The notes: generated from the sequence alone by a model not told the origin. A stretch of DNA of 64,000 bases from CBDCUC01 sp965222485 (GCA_965222485.1 CBDCUC010000040.1:1426001-1490000), one strand, 5' to 3'. Counted from the stretch's first letter, positions 1 to 9,201 are shown. Numbers and translations: made by a program.

Positions 1-2334
1 CTGACCGGGCTTCCCCATCGTGAATTGTTTATTGATCGTTTACGCACGGCCATGTTGCGTGCAAAGACCGACCAGGAAATCCGTCCAACCATCATTTGTA
101 TCGATATCGACAAGTTCAAAAGTGCCAACTCGTCTTTTGGGCTGGTAGTTGGCGACAGCCTGTTGCTGACGGTTGCGCGACGGCTGCAACGCCATCTTGG
201 GCTTTACGATACGTTGTCGAGGCTTGGTGGTGACAAGTTCGCAATTCTGCTTATCGGCGGACAGGATCCGCAGGAGCTTGCCGGATTGGCGGAGCGGATT
301 CGCCGGTCACTGAGGTCGCCTATCAAGATCGCCGGTCGGGATATTGTGCTGACGGGATCTTTAGGGATTGCCGTTCATGACGGCGAGGATCGCGAACCGG
401 AAGATTTATTAAAGGAAGCTGAGATTGCGATGTACCGGGCGAAAAGGTCTGGTGCCGACAGAATCGAGATTTTCCGGCCCGAGATGCGCACGGAGCGCGA
501 TGAACGACGCCCGTTGGAAGACGATCTGCGCAAGGCGCTTGAGAAGAACCAGATCAAGATTCTGTATCAACCGATCGTTTATTTGCCGACGGAAGAGCTC
601 GCCGGATTTAAGGCGTTTGTTCGTTGGGAGCATCCCAAGCTGGGTATGCTGGGCACGCAGTCATTTGTGCCTCTTGCAGAAGAATCGGATCTCATCGTGC
701 GACTGGGATCTTATGTTCTTACGCGCGCTGCGCAAACACTTAGCAAATGGCAACGCGAATTGCCGCGCAGTGAATCTCCGCTGTTTGTCAGCGTGAACGT
801 AACAAGCCGGCCGCTATTCCGGCACGATTTGGTTCAGGACGTGCGCCATATCCTCAGTCGTGTCTCGGTCCCGAAGGGAACGTTGCGGCTGGAAGTCACC
901 GAGGCCTTGGCGATGGAGAACCCAGAGCAGGCAGTTGAAATTTTGCAGCAACTGCGCGGCACGGGTGTGGAACTGGCGCTAGACGAATTTGGTTCCGGTT
1001 ATTCCTCGTTGTCGTATCTGCAAAGGTTCCCATTCGATACGATCAAGATCGATAAGGAACTCGTGCAATCCGGTGTCAGCGGTGATGAGGCCGGTTCGGC
1101 TATTGTGCGTTCGATGGTAGCGCTCTCGCACGAGCTGGGCAAAAAAGTCGTGGCCGAAGGTGTTGAACACCCTGACGATGTCGGCTTTCTTCGTTCGATC
1201 GGTTGCGAATATGCGCAAGGCTTCTACTACGGTGAAGCGATGCCAGAGCGCGAAGTTGTGCAGTTGTTACGCATAGTGCGGAAGTCGGAAAGCAAGATCG
1301 AGGCAAAGGGGCTGTTCCGAACCAAGCTGAAGCGCAAAAAGAAAAAGAAGGACGTTGTCGCAACGCCCACGGTGCAGAAAGCACCTGCCGCACAGTCTGC
1401 AAGCTCTGAGCAGGCGGAGGCATCGGCACGTGTTGTTACAGGGTTGCCTAATAGCACTGTGCGTCCCGTTGATAAGCCTCAGGTGGAGGCTGCATCATTA
1501 CCGAAGGGTGCACCACCGGCCCATGCTGCTAATGCAGCCAATGGTGCAGGCGGGCGTCCGACCAAGGCGCCGCCGTCACGGCCTGTGCCCGCTGCAGCAC
1601 CCAAAGTGCATGCAAAAGCGCCACCGCCCTCGCAATCTGGTGCAGGAGGCAGTTCAAAAACCAAGGGTGTACCTGCGTCGGGCAATTCGGGCCGCGCTGA
1701 ACCTAAGACCGCGCCGACCGCGCCGATCAGGGGGCGGGATTCGGTCATGCCGCCTCAGCGCTCCGGCGGTATTTCGGTTCCCTCGCGCTCCGCTCCGGGC
1801 AAGACGCTGCGGCCGGCGCAGCCTCCGCCCATTCCCCAATCTCCGAACGACAATCCGCAAGCTCGCTCCGTGTCAGCGAGGAAGGAGCCCCCGCCTGCGC
1901 AAGCAAGGGCGCGCGCGCGGTCGCAAGGCGGTTTGCCCGCAGATCTACAAAGCGTTTTGAATGGTAATCGGGATCGGCAAGGTCCGGCGACGACAGGCGG
2001 GCGGCGATCACCAACACCGGCTGCGGGTGGTAATGGCTCTCGTCCTGTGCCTCAGAAAGCTCCGCAAGCCCCGGGACAATCGTCGGATGATATTGACTTT
2101 TCGACGTTACCTCCCGGCATTGCGGCAAGTCTTGCGCGGTTGGCCGGGCAGAGTTCCATCCGTTCACGCGAGCCCGTTGATGAGAGTGGTGGCGGAAAGC
2201 CGAGACCGGCCACAGCGGCCGGGCCGGGTGGAAGCGTGAAGACGGCAGCCCAGAGTGGAGTGCCCGGCGCCAGAAAAGCACCTCCGGGGCCACCGCCGTT
2301 AGCAAGCGGTCAGCAACGCGTGAAGAAAACCTAG
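1..2334 (+). CDS. GGDEF-EAL tandem protein with degenerate active sites and a long Pro/Ala-rich tail (5' partial)
   Basis: The reading frame is open to the first base and the window begins with the LTGLP motif typical of a GGDEF N-terminus, so the true start and any sensor domain lie upstream. Counting from the TTG at 25, the GGDEF half covers about residues 1-155 and its signature reads GGDKF (68-72), with Lys in place of the catalytic-loop Glu. The EAL half covers about 165-415; the EAL tripeptide is KAF (196-198), losing the metal-binding Glu. The EVTE, DEFGSG (320-325) and AEGVE motifs remain. Family knowledge suggests neither cyclic-di-GMP synthesis nor hydrolysis is likely, so a c-di-GMP effector or scaffold role is inferred. 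Residues 430-769 are low-complexity, rich in Pro, Ala, Gly, Ser and Lys, with a basic KRKKKKK run near 433. There is no obvious operon partner downstream. Confidence 0.9.
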   Translation: MTGLPHRELFIDRLRTAMLRAKTDQEIRPTIICIDIDKFKSANSSFGLVVGDSLLLTVARRLQRHLGLYDTLSRLGGDKFAILLIGGQDPQELAGLAERIRRSLRSPIKIAGRDIVLTGSLGIAVHDGEDREPEDLLKEAEIAMYRAKRSGADRIEIFRPEMRTERDERRPLEDDLRKALEKNQIKILYQPIVYLPTEELAGFKAFVRWEHPKLGMLGTQSFVPLAEESDLIVRLGSYVLTRAAQTLSKWQRELPRSESPLFVSVNVTSRPLFRHDLVQDVRHILSRVSVPKGTLRLEVTEALAMENPEQAVEILQQLRGTGVELALDEFGSGYSSLSYLQRFPFDTIKIDKELVQSGVSGDEAGSAIVRSMVALSHELGKKVVAEGVEHPDDVGFLRSIGCEYAQGFYYGEAMPEREVVQLLRIVRKSESKIEAKGLFRTKLKRKKKKKDVVATPTVQKAPAAQSASSEQAEASARVVTGLPNSTVRPVDKPQVEAASLPKGAPPAHAANAANGAGGRPTKAPPSRPVPAAAPKVHAKAPPPSQSGAGGSSKTKGVPASGNSGRAEPKTAPTAPIRGRDSVMPPQRSGGISVPSRSAPGKTLRPAQPPPIPQSPNDNPQARSVSARKEPPPAQARARARSQGGLPADLQSVLNGNRDRQGPATTGGRRSPTPAAGGNGSRPVPQKAPQAPGQSSDDIDFSTLPPGIAASLARLAGQSSIRSREPVDESGGGKPRPATAAGPGGSVKTAAQSGVPGARKAPPGPPPLASGQQRVKKT

Positions 2335-2429
2335 CGCCCGTTCATTCCAGCCAGGCTAATCTTGTTTGCCAGTCGATGACGTATGCCGGGCGTGTCGATG
2401 AAAACGAGACAGTAGCGTGGTGACTGTCT

Positions 2430-3050
2430 TCAAGCGTGGCCGGCATCTGACACAAGATGCGAGGGGTCGATTCCGATCTTGGCAAGCGCGTGTTCGTATT
2501 TGTGGTCAAGGTCGGTAGAGAAGATGAGTTCATTGTCGGCTGGGCAGTTCAGCCAGCCATTGGCCTGAATTTCACTTTCCAACTGGCCGGGCGACCAACC
2601 TGAGTAGCCTAGCGCCAGAATGGAATGGTCGGGACCCTTACCGGTTGCCATAGCTTTCAGGATATCGATCGTCGCCGTGAGACAGACGCCCTCGGTGATT
2701 GCAAGGGTCGACTCGTTGGTAAAGTAGTCGGATGTGTGCAGAACGAAACCGCGTCCTGTCTCTACCGGACCGCCAACGTGGATTTGCATTGATCTGGCAT
2801 TTTCCGAAAGTGGATCGCTCACGCCCTCGGGAATAATCTCCAAGCGGTCGAGCAGGTCCAAGAATGAGATTTCGGGGGCTTTTTGGTTGATGATCAGTCC
2901 CATCGCACCATCCTCCGAATGGGCGCAGATGTAGATAACTGACCGTTCAAAACGACTGTCGCTCATCAACGGCATGGCTATCAGGAGTTGTCCGTCCAAA
3001 TAGCCTTCCATGTTGGCTTGCAAGTGTTTTCGCTGACCACTCATGTGCAA
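2430..3050 (-). CDS. YqgE/AlgH family protein (UPF0301, DUF179)
   Basis: The 206-residue protein has the full family fold signature: the GQLLIAMP opening, the ERSVIYICAHSEDGAMG block, GLIINQ, and the late PDHSILALGYSGW motif. Length is normal for the family (about 185-205). The family is conserved in proteobacteria, and AlgH was first described as affecting alginate regulation in Pseudomonas; its biochemical activity is not established. The TTG at 3050 is favoured because GGAGG lies six bases upstream of it; ATG at 3044 is the alternative. It is convergent with the GGDEF/EAL gene and divergent from the DsbD-N-like gene, an arrangement often seen in Rhizobiales. Confidence 0.92.
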   Translation of the reverse strand: MHMSGQRKHLQANMEGYLDGQLLIAMPLMSDSRFERSVIYICAHSEDGAMGLIINQKAPEISFLDLLDRLEIIPEGVSDPLSENARSMQIHVGGPVETGRGFVLHTSDYFTNESTLAITEGVCLTATIDILKAMATGKGPDHSILALGYSGWSPGQLESEIQANGWLNCPADNELIFSTDLDHKYEHALAKIGIDPSHLVSDAGHA

Positions 3051-3575
3051 AGACTACCTCCAAGCCGGTCTTAATGTGAAGCTGCCATTTGGTTGTTTCT
3101 GAAGTGGCTCGATTTTTAATGGCTACGGAGGGCCACCGACGTCGGCGGCGGCCGGCCCAAATGCGCACTTAATTCATCAAAAATGGGGCTGGAAACGGCA
3201 GATTGCCAGTTTGGCGCGGCTTTGGAGGTCTGCGGATGCCCAGTTTGAATCCAACACGGCCTTTTTTGCCGTGGGCGTGGATTTGCTCCGTTGTATGTCT
3301 ATATCGTGGCCAGCCAGTGTTTTGGCGTGCCACAACAATCCCTGCTGTATCCTCTTGCGCGCAAGGTCGAGCCAATGCCGACCGGCTCATGAAGACGTGA
3401 TTTGATGGATCGGCTTAAAATATTAGGTATCTAGCCAGCCACGACTATTGTTGCTGCACGGCACATAAAGGCTTTTCGGATTGTAGAGCTTTGTGCCAAG
3501 TACTTGGTCGGTAGTATTGCTGTGGTTCACATCGGATTTGCTGTTGAAACGGATTTTAGCGGAAGGCCAGGAAAT
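3051..3575. other. Long divergent intergenic region
   Basis: About 525 bases separate the yqgE-like gene (minus strand) from the DsbD-N-like gene (plus strand). It must hold both promoters. The open frames inside (for example near 3203-3405 on plus) resemble no known protein. I saw no convincing RNA gene, intrinsic terminator or CtrA box. Confidence 0.5.
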
Positions 3576-4448
3576 TTGAGTGGCATTTGCTCTCTAAGAC
3601 ACCGTCTAGAGTTTATCGCCGTAGTGTTGGTCGCGCTGGCGGGGGTGTGCCTGAGCGGACGTGATGGGGTGGCGCAAGACCTGGCGTCAGACTGGGTGGT
3701 GGAAGACGCCTCGAAGGTTCGCCTTATTGGCGGGTCGGAAAAGATTGGGGGTCGTCTCGTCGCCGGCGTTGAAATGCAGCTGGATCCCGGCTGGAAGACC
3801 TATTGGCGCAACCCTGGGGAGGCCGGTGGTGTGCCGCCGGAGTTCACATTTTCCAAATCCGAGAATTTGTCTGATGCCATAGTTTTGTATCCGGTGCCGC
3901 AGGTGTTTGTTGATCAAGCGGGTAAGACCATTGGGTATAAAAACCGCGTCGTGTTTCCGGTGCGGATCAGTCCGAACGATCCAGCCACGCCGGTCAAATT
4001 GAGTGTGAACATGCACTATGGAATCTGCGAAAATATATGCGTTCCTGTCGAAGCGTCGCTGGAGTTGTTAATTCCGGCCGCAAACGAGCGTGCTCCTATC
4101 CCGGAGGTGTTGCAAGCTGCGCTTGAGCAAGTGCCACGTTCTGGTGAGGCGTTAAAAGATGACGATCCACGCCTCGTGTCGACCAGTGCTGTGCTTGATG
4201 GAGAAAAGCCGAGCATCGTATTCAATGTCGCATTTCCGGGTGACGCTGCTGAGGGAAAACTTTTCGTCGAAGCTCTTGATGGGACATACGTTCCAATGGC
4301 TAGGCGATTGCGGGATGCCGCAGACGGATCGGCTCAATTTGAGGTTGATCTGGCCGGGACCGATGCCGGTGATTTCAAAGGTACCGACTTGCGTGTTACG
4401 GCAGTTGGGCCAGCAGGACAATCCGAGACAATGATCAAGCTGGATTGA
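3576..4448 (+). CDS. Exported protein with a DsbD N-terminal-like domain (no transmembrane or thioredoxin module)
   Basis: A signal peptide (RHRLEFIAVVLVALAG, ending near VAQ) is followed by one domain whose motifs, WKTYWRNPGEAGGVPP and the cysteine pair in YGICENICVP, are typical of the DsbD/DsbC N-terminal family (DsbD-alpha-like). In full-length DsbD this periplasmic domain relays electrons from a membrane domain to DsbC-like partners. This protein of about 290 residues carries only that domain, so it would need electrons from elsewhere or serve another role in periplasmic thiol handling. TTG at 3576 is preferred because GGAAGG precedes it and it starts just before the signal peptide; an upstream in-frame TTG lies at 3504. 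Two exported DsbA-like proteins are encoded at 15.6-17.2 kb. Confidence 0.82.
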   Translation: MSGICSLRHRLEFIAVVLVALAGVCLSGRDGVAQDLASDWVVEDASKVRLIGGSEKIGGRLVAGVEMQLDPGWKTYWRNPGEAGGVPPEFTFSKSENLSDAIVLYPVPQVFVDQAGKTIGYKNRVVFPVRISPNDPATPVKLSVNMHYGICENICVPVEASLELLIPAANERAPIPEVLQAALEQVPRSGEALKDDDPRLVSTSAVLDGEKPSIVFNVAFPGDAAEGKLFVEALDGTYVPMARRLRDAADGSAQFEVDLAGTDAGDFKGTDLRVTAVGPAGQSETMIKLD

Positions 4449-4597
4449 TAAAAAGTTCGGGAAGCGATGTAGCAAAAATGAGCCGCTGGACTCTTGCCTA
4501 CTGGTTGCGCTCATATGGCTGTCGGTGGTGCTCCGGTTGGGTTCTTTTTGCCTGCGCTTGGTTGAGGCAGCAGCGTTCAAGAGAGGAATAAACAAAG

Positions 4598-5095
4598 ATG
4601 GCGATTTCCGTTGGCAACAAACTTCCACAAGCGAACTTTGCTGTAATGGGGCCTGAGGGACCCAAAACCGTTACGACAGACGAAGTGTTTTCGGGCAAAA
4701 AGGTTGCGCTGTTCGCCGTTCCAGGGGCCTACACGCCAACGTGCCATGAACAACATCTACCAGGATTTTTGTCGCATCTCGATGAACTATCGAACAAGGG
4801 TATCGATACCGTGGCGTGTACGGCGGTCAATGACGTCTTTGTCCTGGACCATTGGTCGAAGGCTACAGGTGCTGCGGGTAAAGTTACCATGCTTGCTGAC
4901 GGCAGTGCGCAATTTGCCAAGGCCGCCGGGCTTGAGATCGATCTGACGGAGCATGGTTTAGGCGTGCGTTCGAAACGCTATGCGATGCTGGTCGACGATG
5001 GTGTCGTTAAAGTTCTGAACATCGATGAGGCACCGCCTGTGCACGATAAGTCGAGTGCAGAACAGCTTTGCTCCGTGATCGGCGATCGCGTTTAA
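4598..5095 (+). CDS. Peroxiredoxin, Prx5-like
   Basis: The 165-residue protein carries the Prx5-type peroxidatic motif PGAYTPTCH with Cys49 and has the usual length for this cytosolic family. It should reduce hydrogen peroxide and alkyl hydroperoxides, using glutathione/glutaredoxin or thioredoxin as electron donor. A GAGAGG ribosome-binding site sits shortly before the ATG. It is convergent with rnhA (26 bases between stop codons), a pairing common next to ispH-thrB-rnhA in Rhizobiales. A weak promoter-like TTGATA element near 4445 overlaps the end of the upstream gene. Confidence 0.94.
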   Translation: MAISVGNKLPQANFAVMGPEGPKTVTTDEVFSGKKVALFAVPGAYTPTCHEQHLPGFLSHLDELSNKGIDTVACTAVNDVFVLDHWSKATGAAGKVTMLADGSAQFAKAAGLEIDLTEHGLGVRSKRYAMLVDDGVVKVLNIDEAPPVHDKSSAEQLCSVIGDRV

Positions 5096-5121
5096 GGCGT
5101 TATGTCGGCCATCTGCTAAAT

Positions 5122-5580
5122 TTAGACGGCCTGGAACGGTTCCATGCCCTGGCGTGCCAGTTCGTCGGCGCGTTCGTTTTCGGGGTGGCCGGCGTGGCCT
5201 TTGACCCAGTGCCATTCAACCTCATGGCGTGAGCGTAGTTCGTCGAGCTGCTGCCAGAGTTCTGCGTTTTTTACTGGCTTCTTGGCAGCGGTTTTCCAAC
5301 CGTTCTGTTTCCAACCGTGGATCCATTTCGAAATGCCGTCTTTGACATAGGAGCTGTCGGTGTAAAGCGCTATCGAACTTGGGCGCTTCAAGGCTTCCAG
5401 CGCACGTATCGCAGCCAACAATTCCATACGGTTGTTGGTTGTCTCCGGTTCGCCTCCGGACATTTCTTTGCGATGCTCGCCGTAGATCAAAATCGCGCCC
5501 CAGCCGCCTGGGCCTGGGTTTCCGGAACAGGCTCCGTCGGTATAGATCGTCACTTCCGGTCCGTTTTGCTGCCTGCTCAT
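5122..5580 (-). CDS. rnhA: Ribonuclease HI
   Basis: The 152-residue protein matches bacterial RNase HI along its whole length. The catalytic carboxylates are at Asp15 (YTDGACSGNPG), Glu53 (NNRMELLA), Asp75 (YTDSSYV) and Asp139 (ERADELA), with the loop histidine in WVKGHAGHPEN. It degrades the RNA strand of RNA-DNA hybrids in the cytoplasm. The start codon overlaps the thrB stop by four bases (ATGA), indicating translational coupling in an ispH-thrB-rnhA run. A second, unrelated RNase H (rnhB) lies at 32.5 kb. Confidence 0.97.
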   Translation of the reverse strand: MSRQQNGPEVTIYTDGACSGNPGPGGWGAILIYGEHRKEMSGGEPETTNNRMELLAAIRALEALKRPSSIALYTDSSYVKDGISKWIHGWKQNGWKTAAKKPVKNAELWQQLDELRSRHEVEWHWVKGHAGHPENERADELARQGMEPFQAV

Positions 5581-6548
5581 GATTGGGTCTCGCGTCCGTA
5601 ATCAACAATCGATTTAACGCTACGGTGGAAGCGTAGACGTCTCAAGTAATCGATTGGATTGTGTGGACTGACGACGGCGTTGGCTGGCGTGTTCAACCAG
5701 TCATAGCAACGGGTCAGCAGGAAGCGAAGCGCTGCGCCTCGTGCAAGGACCGGCATGGCTTGAGCTTCATTGACACTCAGCTGGCGTACTTCCTCGTAAC
5801 CCTTTAGTAGCGCCCGACCCTTCGTGATGTTGAATGAGTAGTCGGATTCAAAGCACCAGGCATTGAGGCAAATTGCGATGTCGAACGCCAGAATGTCGGT
5901 GCAAGCAAAATAAAAATCGATCAGCCCGGACAACTCTTCGCCAATGAAGAAGACGTTGTCCGGGAACAGGTCTGCATGAATGACGCCGACCGGCAGGTCT
6001 GATGGCCAGATCTCTTCCAGTGTGTCGAGTTCTTCCTGCACGAGTGATTGTAAGTTGCGGTCGATATCGTTGATCGGGCTTCCGATTTTGTGAAACAGGG
6101 GCCGCCAGCCCTCGGGACCCAGAGCGTTGTCTCGCTTGTGCTCGAAGCTTTGTCCTGCGACGTGCAGTTGCGCCAAGGCGCGACCCACCAATCGGCAGTG
6201 TCGCGGTTTCGGTTTTCTGACCCAGAAGCCTTCCAAAAACGTGACGAGGGCCGCGGCACGCCCGGCCAGATTATTGAGGTTGCGGCCACTGCGATCGCGC
6301 ACAGGTGTTGGACAGGATACGCCAGAGCTGGCGAGATGCTCCATGAGGCCTAGGAAGAATGGGAGGTCTTCCTGCGAAACTCGCTTTTCATATAGCGTAA
6401 GAATGAATGGGCCAGTTGTCGTGTGCAGAATGTAGTTAGTATTTTCGACGCCCTCTGCGATGCCCTTGTAGGACATCAGTTCGCCAATGTCGTACTGGGC
6501 TATGAATTGCGCAAGTTCGTCGTCGCTGACTTCGGTGTAGACAGCCAT
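5577..6548 (-). CDS. thrB: Homoserine kinase (ThrB, choline-kinase-like fold)
   Basis: The protein has about 323 residues and belongs to the aminoglycoside phosphotransferase-like homoserine kinases found in alphaproteobacteria (thrB2 type), not the GHMP kinase type. Visible motifs are GVENTNY near the N-terminus for nucleotide binding, the catalytic HADLFPDNV loop and the following LIDFYF metal-binding segment. It phosphorylates homoserine with ATP in threonine biosynthesis. ATG at 6548 is preferred to the GTG one codon upstream. It is cotranscribed with rnhA (four-base overlap) and lies 136 bases after ispH. Confidence 0.94.
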   Translation of the reverse strand: MAVYTEVSDDELAQFIAQYDIGELMSYKGIAEGVENTNYILHTTTGPFILTLYEKRVSQEDLPFFLGLMEHLASSGVSCPTPVRDRSGRNLNNLAGRAAALVTFLEGFWVRKPKPRHCRLVGRALAQLHVAGQSFEHKRDNALGPEGWRPLFHKIGSPINDIDRNLQSLVQEELDTLEEIWPSDLPVGVIHADLFPDNVFFIGEELSGLIDFYFACTDILAFDIAICLNAWCFESDYSFNITKGRALLKGYEEVRQLSVNEAQAMPVLARGAALRFLLTRCYDWLNTPANAVVSPHNPIDYLRRLRFHRSVKSIVDYGRETQS

Positions 6549-6684
6549 CACAAAGTAGTCCCGTGAGTGGAGCTTTGGAGACGTAACGACGGGCGGCAGA
6601 ATTCGGCCGGAACGTGCGCGTCAGGTATATGGCCGTCCAAGTGTCTCATGATTGCTTTAAAAGCCGTTTGATCGTTTTTGAAGC

Positions 6685-7713
6685 TCAGGCTGTCAGTTCG
6701 TTGCGACGGTTTGCATCTAACGTGCCGCGCAGTTCGCGGGGGATGTTGAAGGCGATGCGTTCCTGGGCAGTCGTAACTGTTTCAAGCGCTATTTGGTAGC
6801 GCTCGCGAAGGGCTTCGATCACTTCTTCCACGAGAACTTCAGGCGCTGATGCACCCGCCGTGACACCTATCGCGGCAACTCCGTCAAATGCCGTCCATGG
6901 TAGGTCTGCGGCGCGCTGGACAAGTGTTGCTCGCGGACAGCCTGCGCGTTCGGCAACTTCCACCAGCCGCAACGAGTTTGAACTGTTAGGCGCGCCAACG
7001 ACCAATAGGTGTTGGACCTTGCTGGCAATTTGTTTGACGGCCTCCTGACGATTGGTTGTGGCGTAGCAAATGTCTTCCTTGGGCGGTGACTGCAGGGAGG
7101 GGAAGCGTCGCTTGAGGATGTCGATAATCGCTGCGGTATCGTCGACAGAGAGAGTTGTCTGAGTGACGTAGGCAAGCTTTTCTGAGCTTCCAGGCTCGAA
7201 GGCATGTGCATCCGCTTCTGATTCGATAAGTTCCACCGCGCCGGGTGGCAGCTGTCCCATTGTGCCTACGACTTCCGGGTGGCCGGCGTGGCCAATCAGC
7301 ACGATGGAATAACCGCGTTCATGCAGGCGTGCGGCCTCATTGTGGACCTTGAAGACCAACGGGCACGTGGCGTCTAGGACGAAAAGGTTGCGCTGTTTGG
7401 CGGCTTCAGGGACCGACTTGGCCACTCCGTGTGCTGAAAAGATCACAGGTTGAGATGTTTGCGGAATCTCGTGTAATTCCTCCACAAAAATGGCCCCTTT
7501 GGATCGTAACGACTCGACTACGTATCTATTGTGCACGATCTCGTGCCTTACGTAGACGGGTGGGCCATACTTGGCGAGCGCCAGCTCAACAATCTGGATG
7601 GCCCGGTCGACGCCGGCACAGAAGCCGCGCGGAGCTGCGAGGAGTACCTTCAGGGCGGGGCGTTGACCGCCATCAGGAGTGTCATTGGCCGATGGGGACG
7701 GAGGCGCTGGCAT
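6685..7713 (-). CDS. ispH: 4-hydroxy-3-methylbut-2-enyl diphosphate reductase
   Basis: This 342-residue protein catalyses the last step of the MEP isoprenoid pathway, reducing HMBPP to IPP and DMAPP with a 4Fe-4S cluster. Its three cluster cysteines are visible at Cys32 (GFCAGV), Cys117 (DATCPLV) and Cys216 (ICYATTNRQ). The substrate-binding residues HEIVHN, SAHGV and GHAGHPE are present too. The ATG at 7713 gives a normal length; a longer frame begins at a TTG at 7809 but adds a non-conserved extension. IspE and a polyprenyl diphosphate synthase, both in the same isoprenoid supply chain, are encoded later in the window. Confidence 0.96.
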   Translation of the reverse strand: MPAPPSPSANDTPDGGQRPALKVLLAAPRGFCAGVDRAIQIVELALAKYGPPVYVRHEIVHNRYVVESLRSKGAIFVEELHEIPQTSQPVIFSAHGVAKSVPEAAKQRNLFVLDATCPLVFKVHNEAARLHERGYSIVLIGHAGHPEVVGTMGQLPPGAVELIESEADAHAFEPGSSEKLAYVTQTTLSVDDTAAIIDILKRRFPSLQSPPKEDICYATTNRQEAVKQIASKVQHLLVVGAPNSSNSLRLVEVAERAGCPRATLVQRAADLPWTAFDGVAAIGVTAGASAPEVLVEEVIEALRERYQIALETVTTAQERIAFNIPRELRGTLDANRRNELTA

Positions 7714-7894
7714 GACCTGTTGCTCGTAGTCTTTCAAAGTCTGTTGTGGCGGGCGGAGTGGTCTTCCGATTGGCCGCTCTATTGCGAGGATGCTACACTT
7801 GAGTCGCAAGTCGAATATAAGCGCTGATCGGTGCTCTGGCAGTGTCCAAATGTCTGGACGTTTCAGGAGTGGCCATTATGCAAGTTGGGATGCA

Positions 7895-8554
7895 ATGACG
7901 CAATCGGCGGCCGAATGGCGGCGGTTGATGGTCAGGCTGAGCGCGGGCGTGCTTGCTGCCAGCTTGCTGTCAGGCTGTGGCCTTTCTTCACTTACGTCGG
8001 GACTTGGGTCCAGCATGCTTGGGGATTCTTCGTCGTCAAAGGCGGAGGTCAGCCAGGTTACCGAGGAACAGTTGTTGTCGGCGGCGAAGGCTGACGTCGA
8101 TTCCCTCTCGACTACAACAGGCGGTATTTCTCACGGGTGCCCGAAGTTCTTGCCCTGGCCCAATGACAAGAGCCGGACTGTCTACGAGACCGGATCGGAG
8201 GCTGCGGGACTGTTGGGGGTCCGCCACCGTGGCGAGATCACTAAGACGGCGCGCGAATGCCGTGTAGCTGGCAACAGCGTCACCGTTCGATATGGCTTTT
8301 CTGGACGCGTGCTTCTCGGACCGAAGGGTACGCCAGGGCCTATTACCTTTCCATTCAGCATTTTTGTAACCGACTCGAAGCGCGAGAAAGTCGCTAGCGA
8401 TCAATTGACGGTTCGAGTGGACATGGCACCCGAAAAACCGATTGGATATTTTTCGGCCGTGAAAGAGGTGACGTTTAATGTCGCGGAAGGCAGTAGGCCC
8501 GGGGAGTATTTGGTCTACGTGGCATTTGAACAGCAAAAACCAGGAACCGGATAG
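7895..8554 (+). CDS. Predicted outer-membrane or periplasmic lipoprotein of unknown function
   Basis: The N-terminus has a positively charged stretch, a hydrophobic segment (LSAGVLAASLL) and a lipobox LSGC, so signal peptidase II processing is expected. The mature part is Ser-rich at first and then forms one domain of about 170 residues with two cysteines (HGCPKF and ARECRV) and alternating hydrophobic strands suggesting a beta-sandwich. I do not recognise the family. ATG at 7895 is chosen; 7928 and 7850 are alternatives that also keep the lipobox. It diverges from ispH and ends at the terminator at 8601-8641. Confidence 0.75.
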   Translation: MTQSAAEWRRLMVRLSAGVLAASLLSGCGLSSLTSGLGSSMLGDSSSSKAEVSQVTEEQLLSAAKADVDSLSTTTGGISHGCPKFLPWPNDKSRTVYETGSEAAGLLGVRHRGEITKTARECRVAGNSVTVRYGFSGRVLLGPKGTPGPITFPFSIFVTDSKREKVASDQLTVRVDMAPEKPIGYFSAVKEVTFNVAEGSRPGEYLVYVAFEQQKPGTG

Positions 8555-8600
8555 AGTTCGCTTATCAGCTAGGCTGAGTCGCGACAGTCGTTTGAGACAA

Positions 8601-8641
8601 AAAAACCGCCCCGGCATGCATTTGGCGTCGGGGCGGTTTTT
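8601..8641. terminator. Bidirectional intrinsic terminator
   Basis: A perfect 13-base-pair inverted repeat (8601-8613 with 8629-8641, core CCGCCCCG/CGGGGCGG) flanks a 15-base loop, with A5 on one side and T5 on the other. It therefore has the form of a terminator on both strands. It lies between the lipoprotein gene (plus) and the 3' end of the atp operon (minus). Confidence 0.92.
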
Positions 8642-8701
8642 CGTTTGTGGCTTTGACTTTGCATTGCTCATGGCTTAGCGCCATCAAGCAGATGTGGGGC
8701 T

Positions 8702-9199
8702 TTAGTTCAGCTTGCCGGCAACCGACTTGATACCTTCGTCAATGAGGGCATCTGCCGTAGCACCGGTAGATTTTTCTGCCAATATCTTTTCCGCGGCGCT
8801 GAGTGCGACCTCAAGTGCCTTTGTGCGCACATCGCTGACGGCTTGAGCCTCCGCGCGGCCGATCTTTTCTTCTGCAAGCTTCGTTCGCCGCTCGATGCTC
8901 TCTTTCAGGGCAGCTCTTGATTCTGCGGCAAGCGCTTCGGCTTCCACCTCCGCCTGCTCGATAATCGACTTGGCGGTTGTCTCTGCTTCCTTGGCTTTCT
9001 GCTTGTAGTCCGCTAGGAGCGCTTCAGCTTCCTGACGAAGTTCACGAGCCTGATCCAATTCGGCGCGGATGGCGTCAGCGCGGGCGTCGAGACCGCGGGC
9101 GATGAGGCCGGGCACGCCCATATAAAGCATCACGCCTACGAAGATCAGGAACGCGACGAGTACCCAGAATTCCGGGTTGTGAATGAGGTCATTGATCAT
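8702..9199 (-). CDS. atpF: ATP synthase F0 subunit b
   Basis: This 165-residue protein has one N-terminal membrane helix (WVLVAFLIFVGVMLYMGV) followed by a long charged coiled coil rich in Ala, Glu, Arg and Lys, as expected for the peripheral stalk. It pairs with b' rather than homodimerising, which is usual in alphaproteobacteria. It is the last gene of the F0 operon, two bases after the b' stop, and is followed by the bidirectional terminator. The F1 genes are not in this window, consistent with the split atp organisation of the class. Confidence 0.95.
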   Translation of the reverse strand: MINDLIHNPEFWVLVAFLIFVGVMLYMGVPGLIARGLDARADAIRAELDQARELRQEAEALLADYKQKAKEAETTAKSIIEQAEVEAEALAAESRAALKESIERRTKLAEEKIGRAEAQAVSDVRTKALEVALSAAEKILAEKSTGATADALIDEGIKSVAGKLN

Positions 9200-9201
9200 G
9201 A

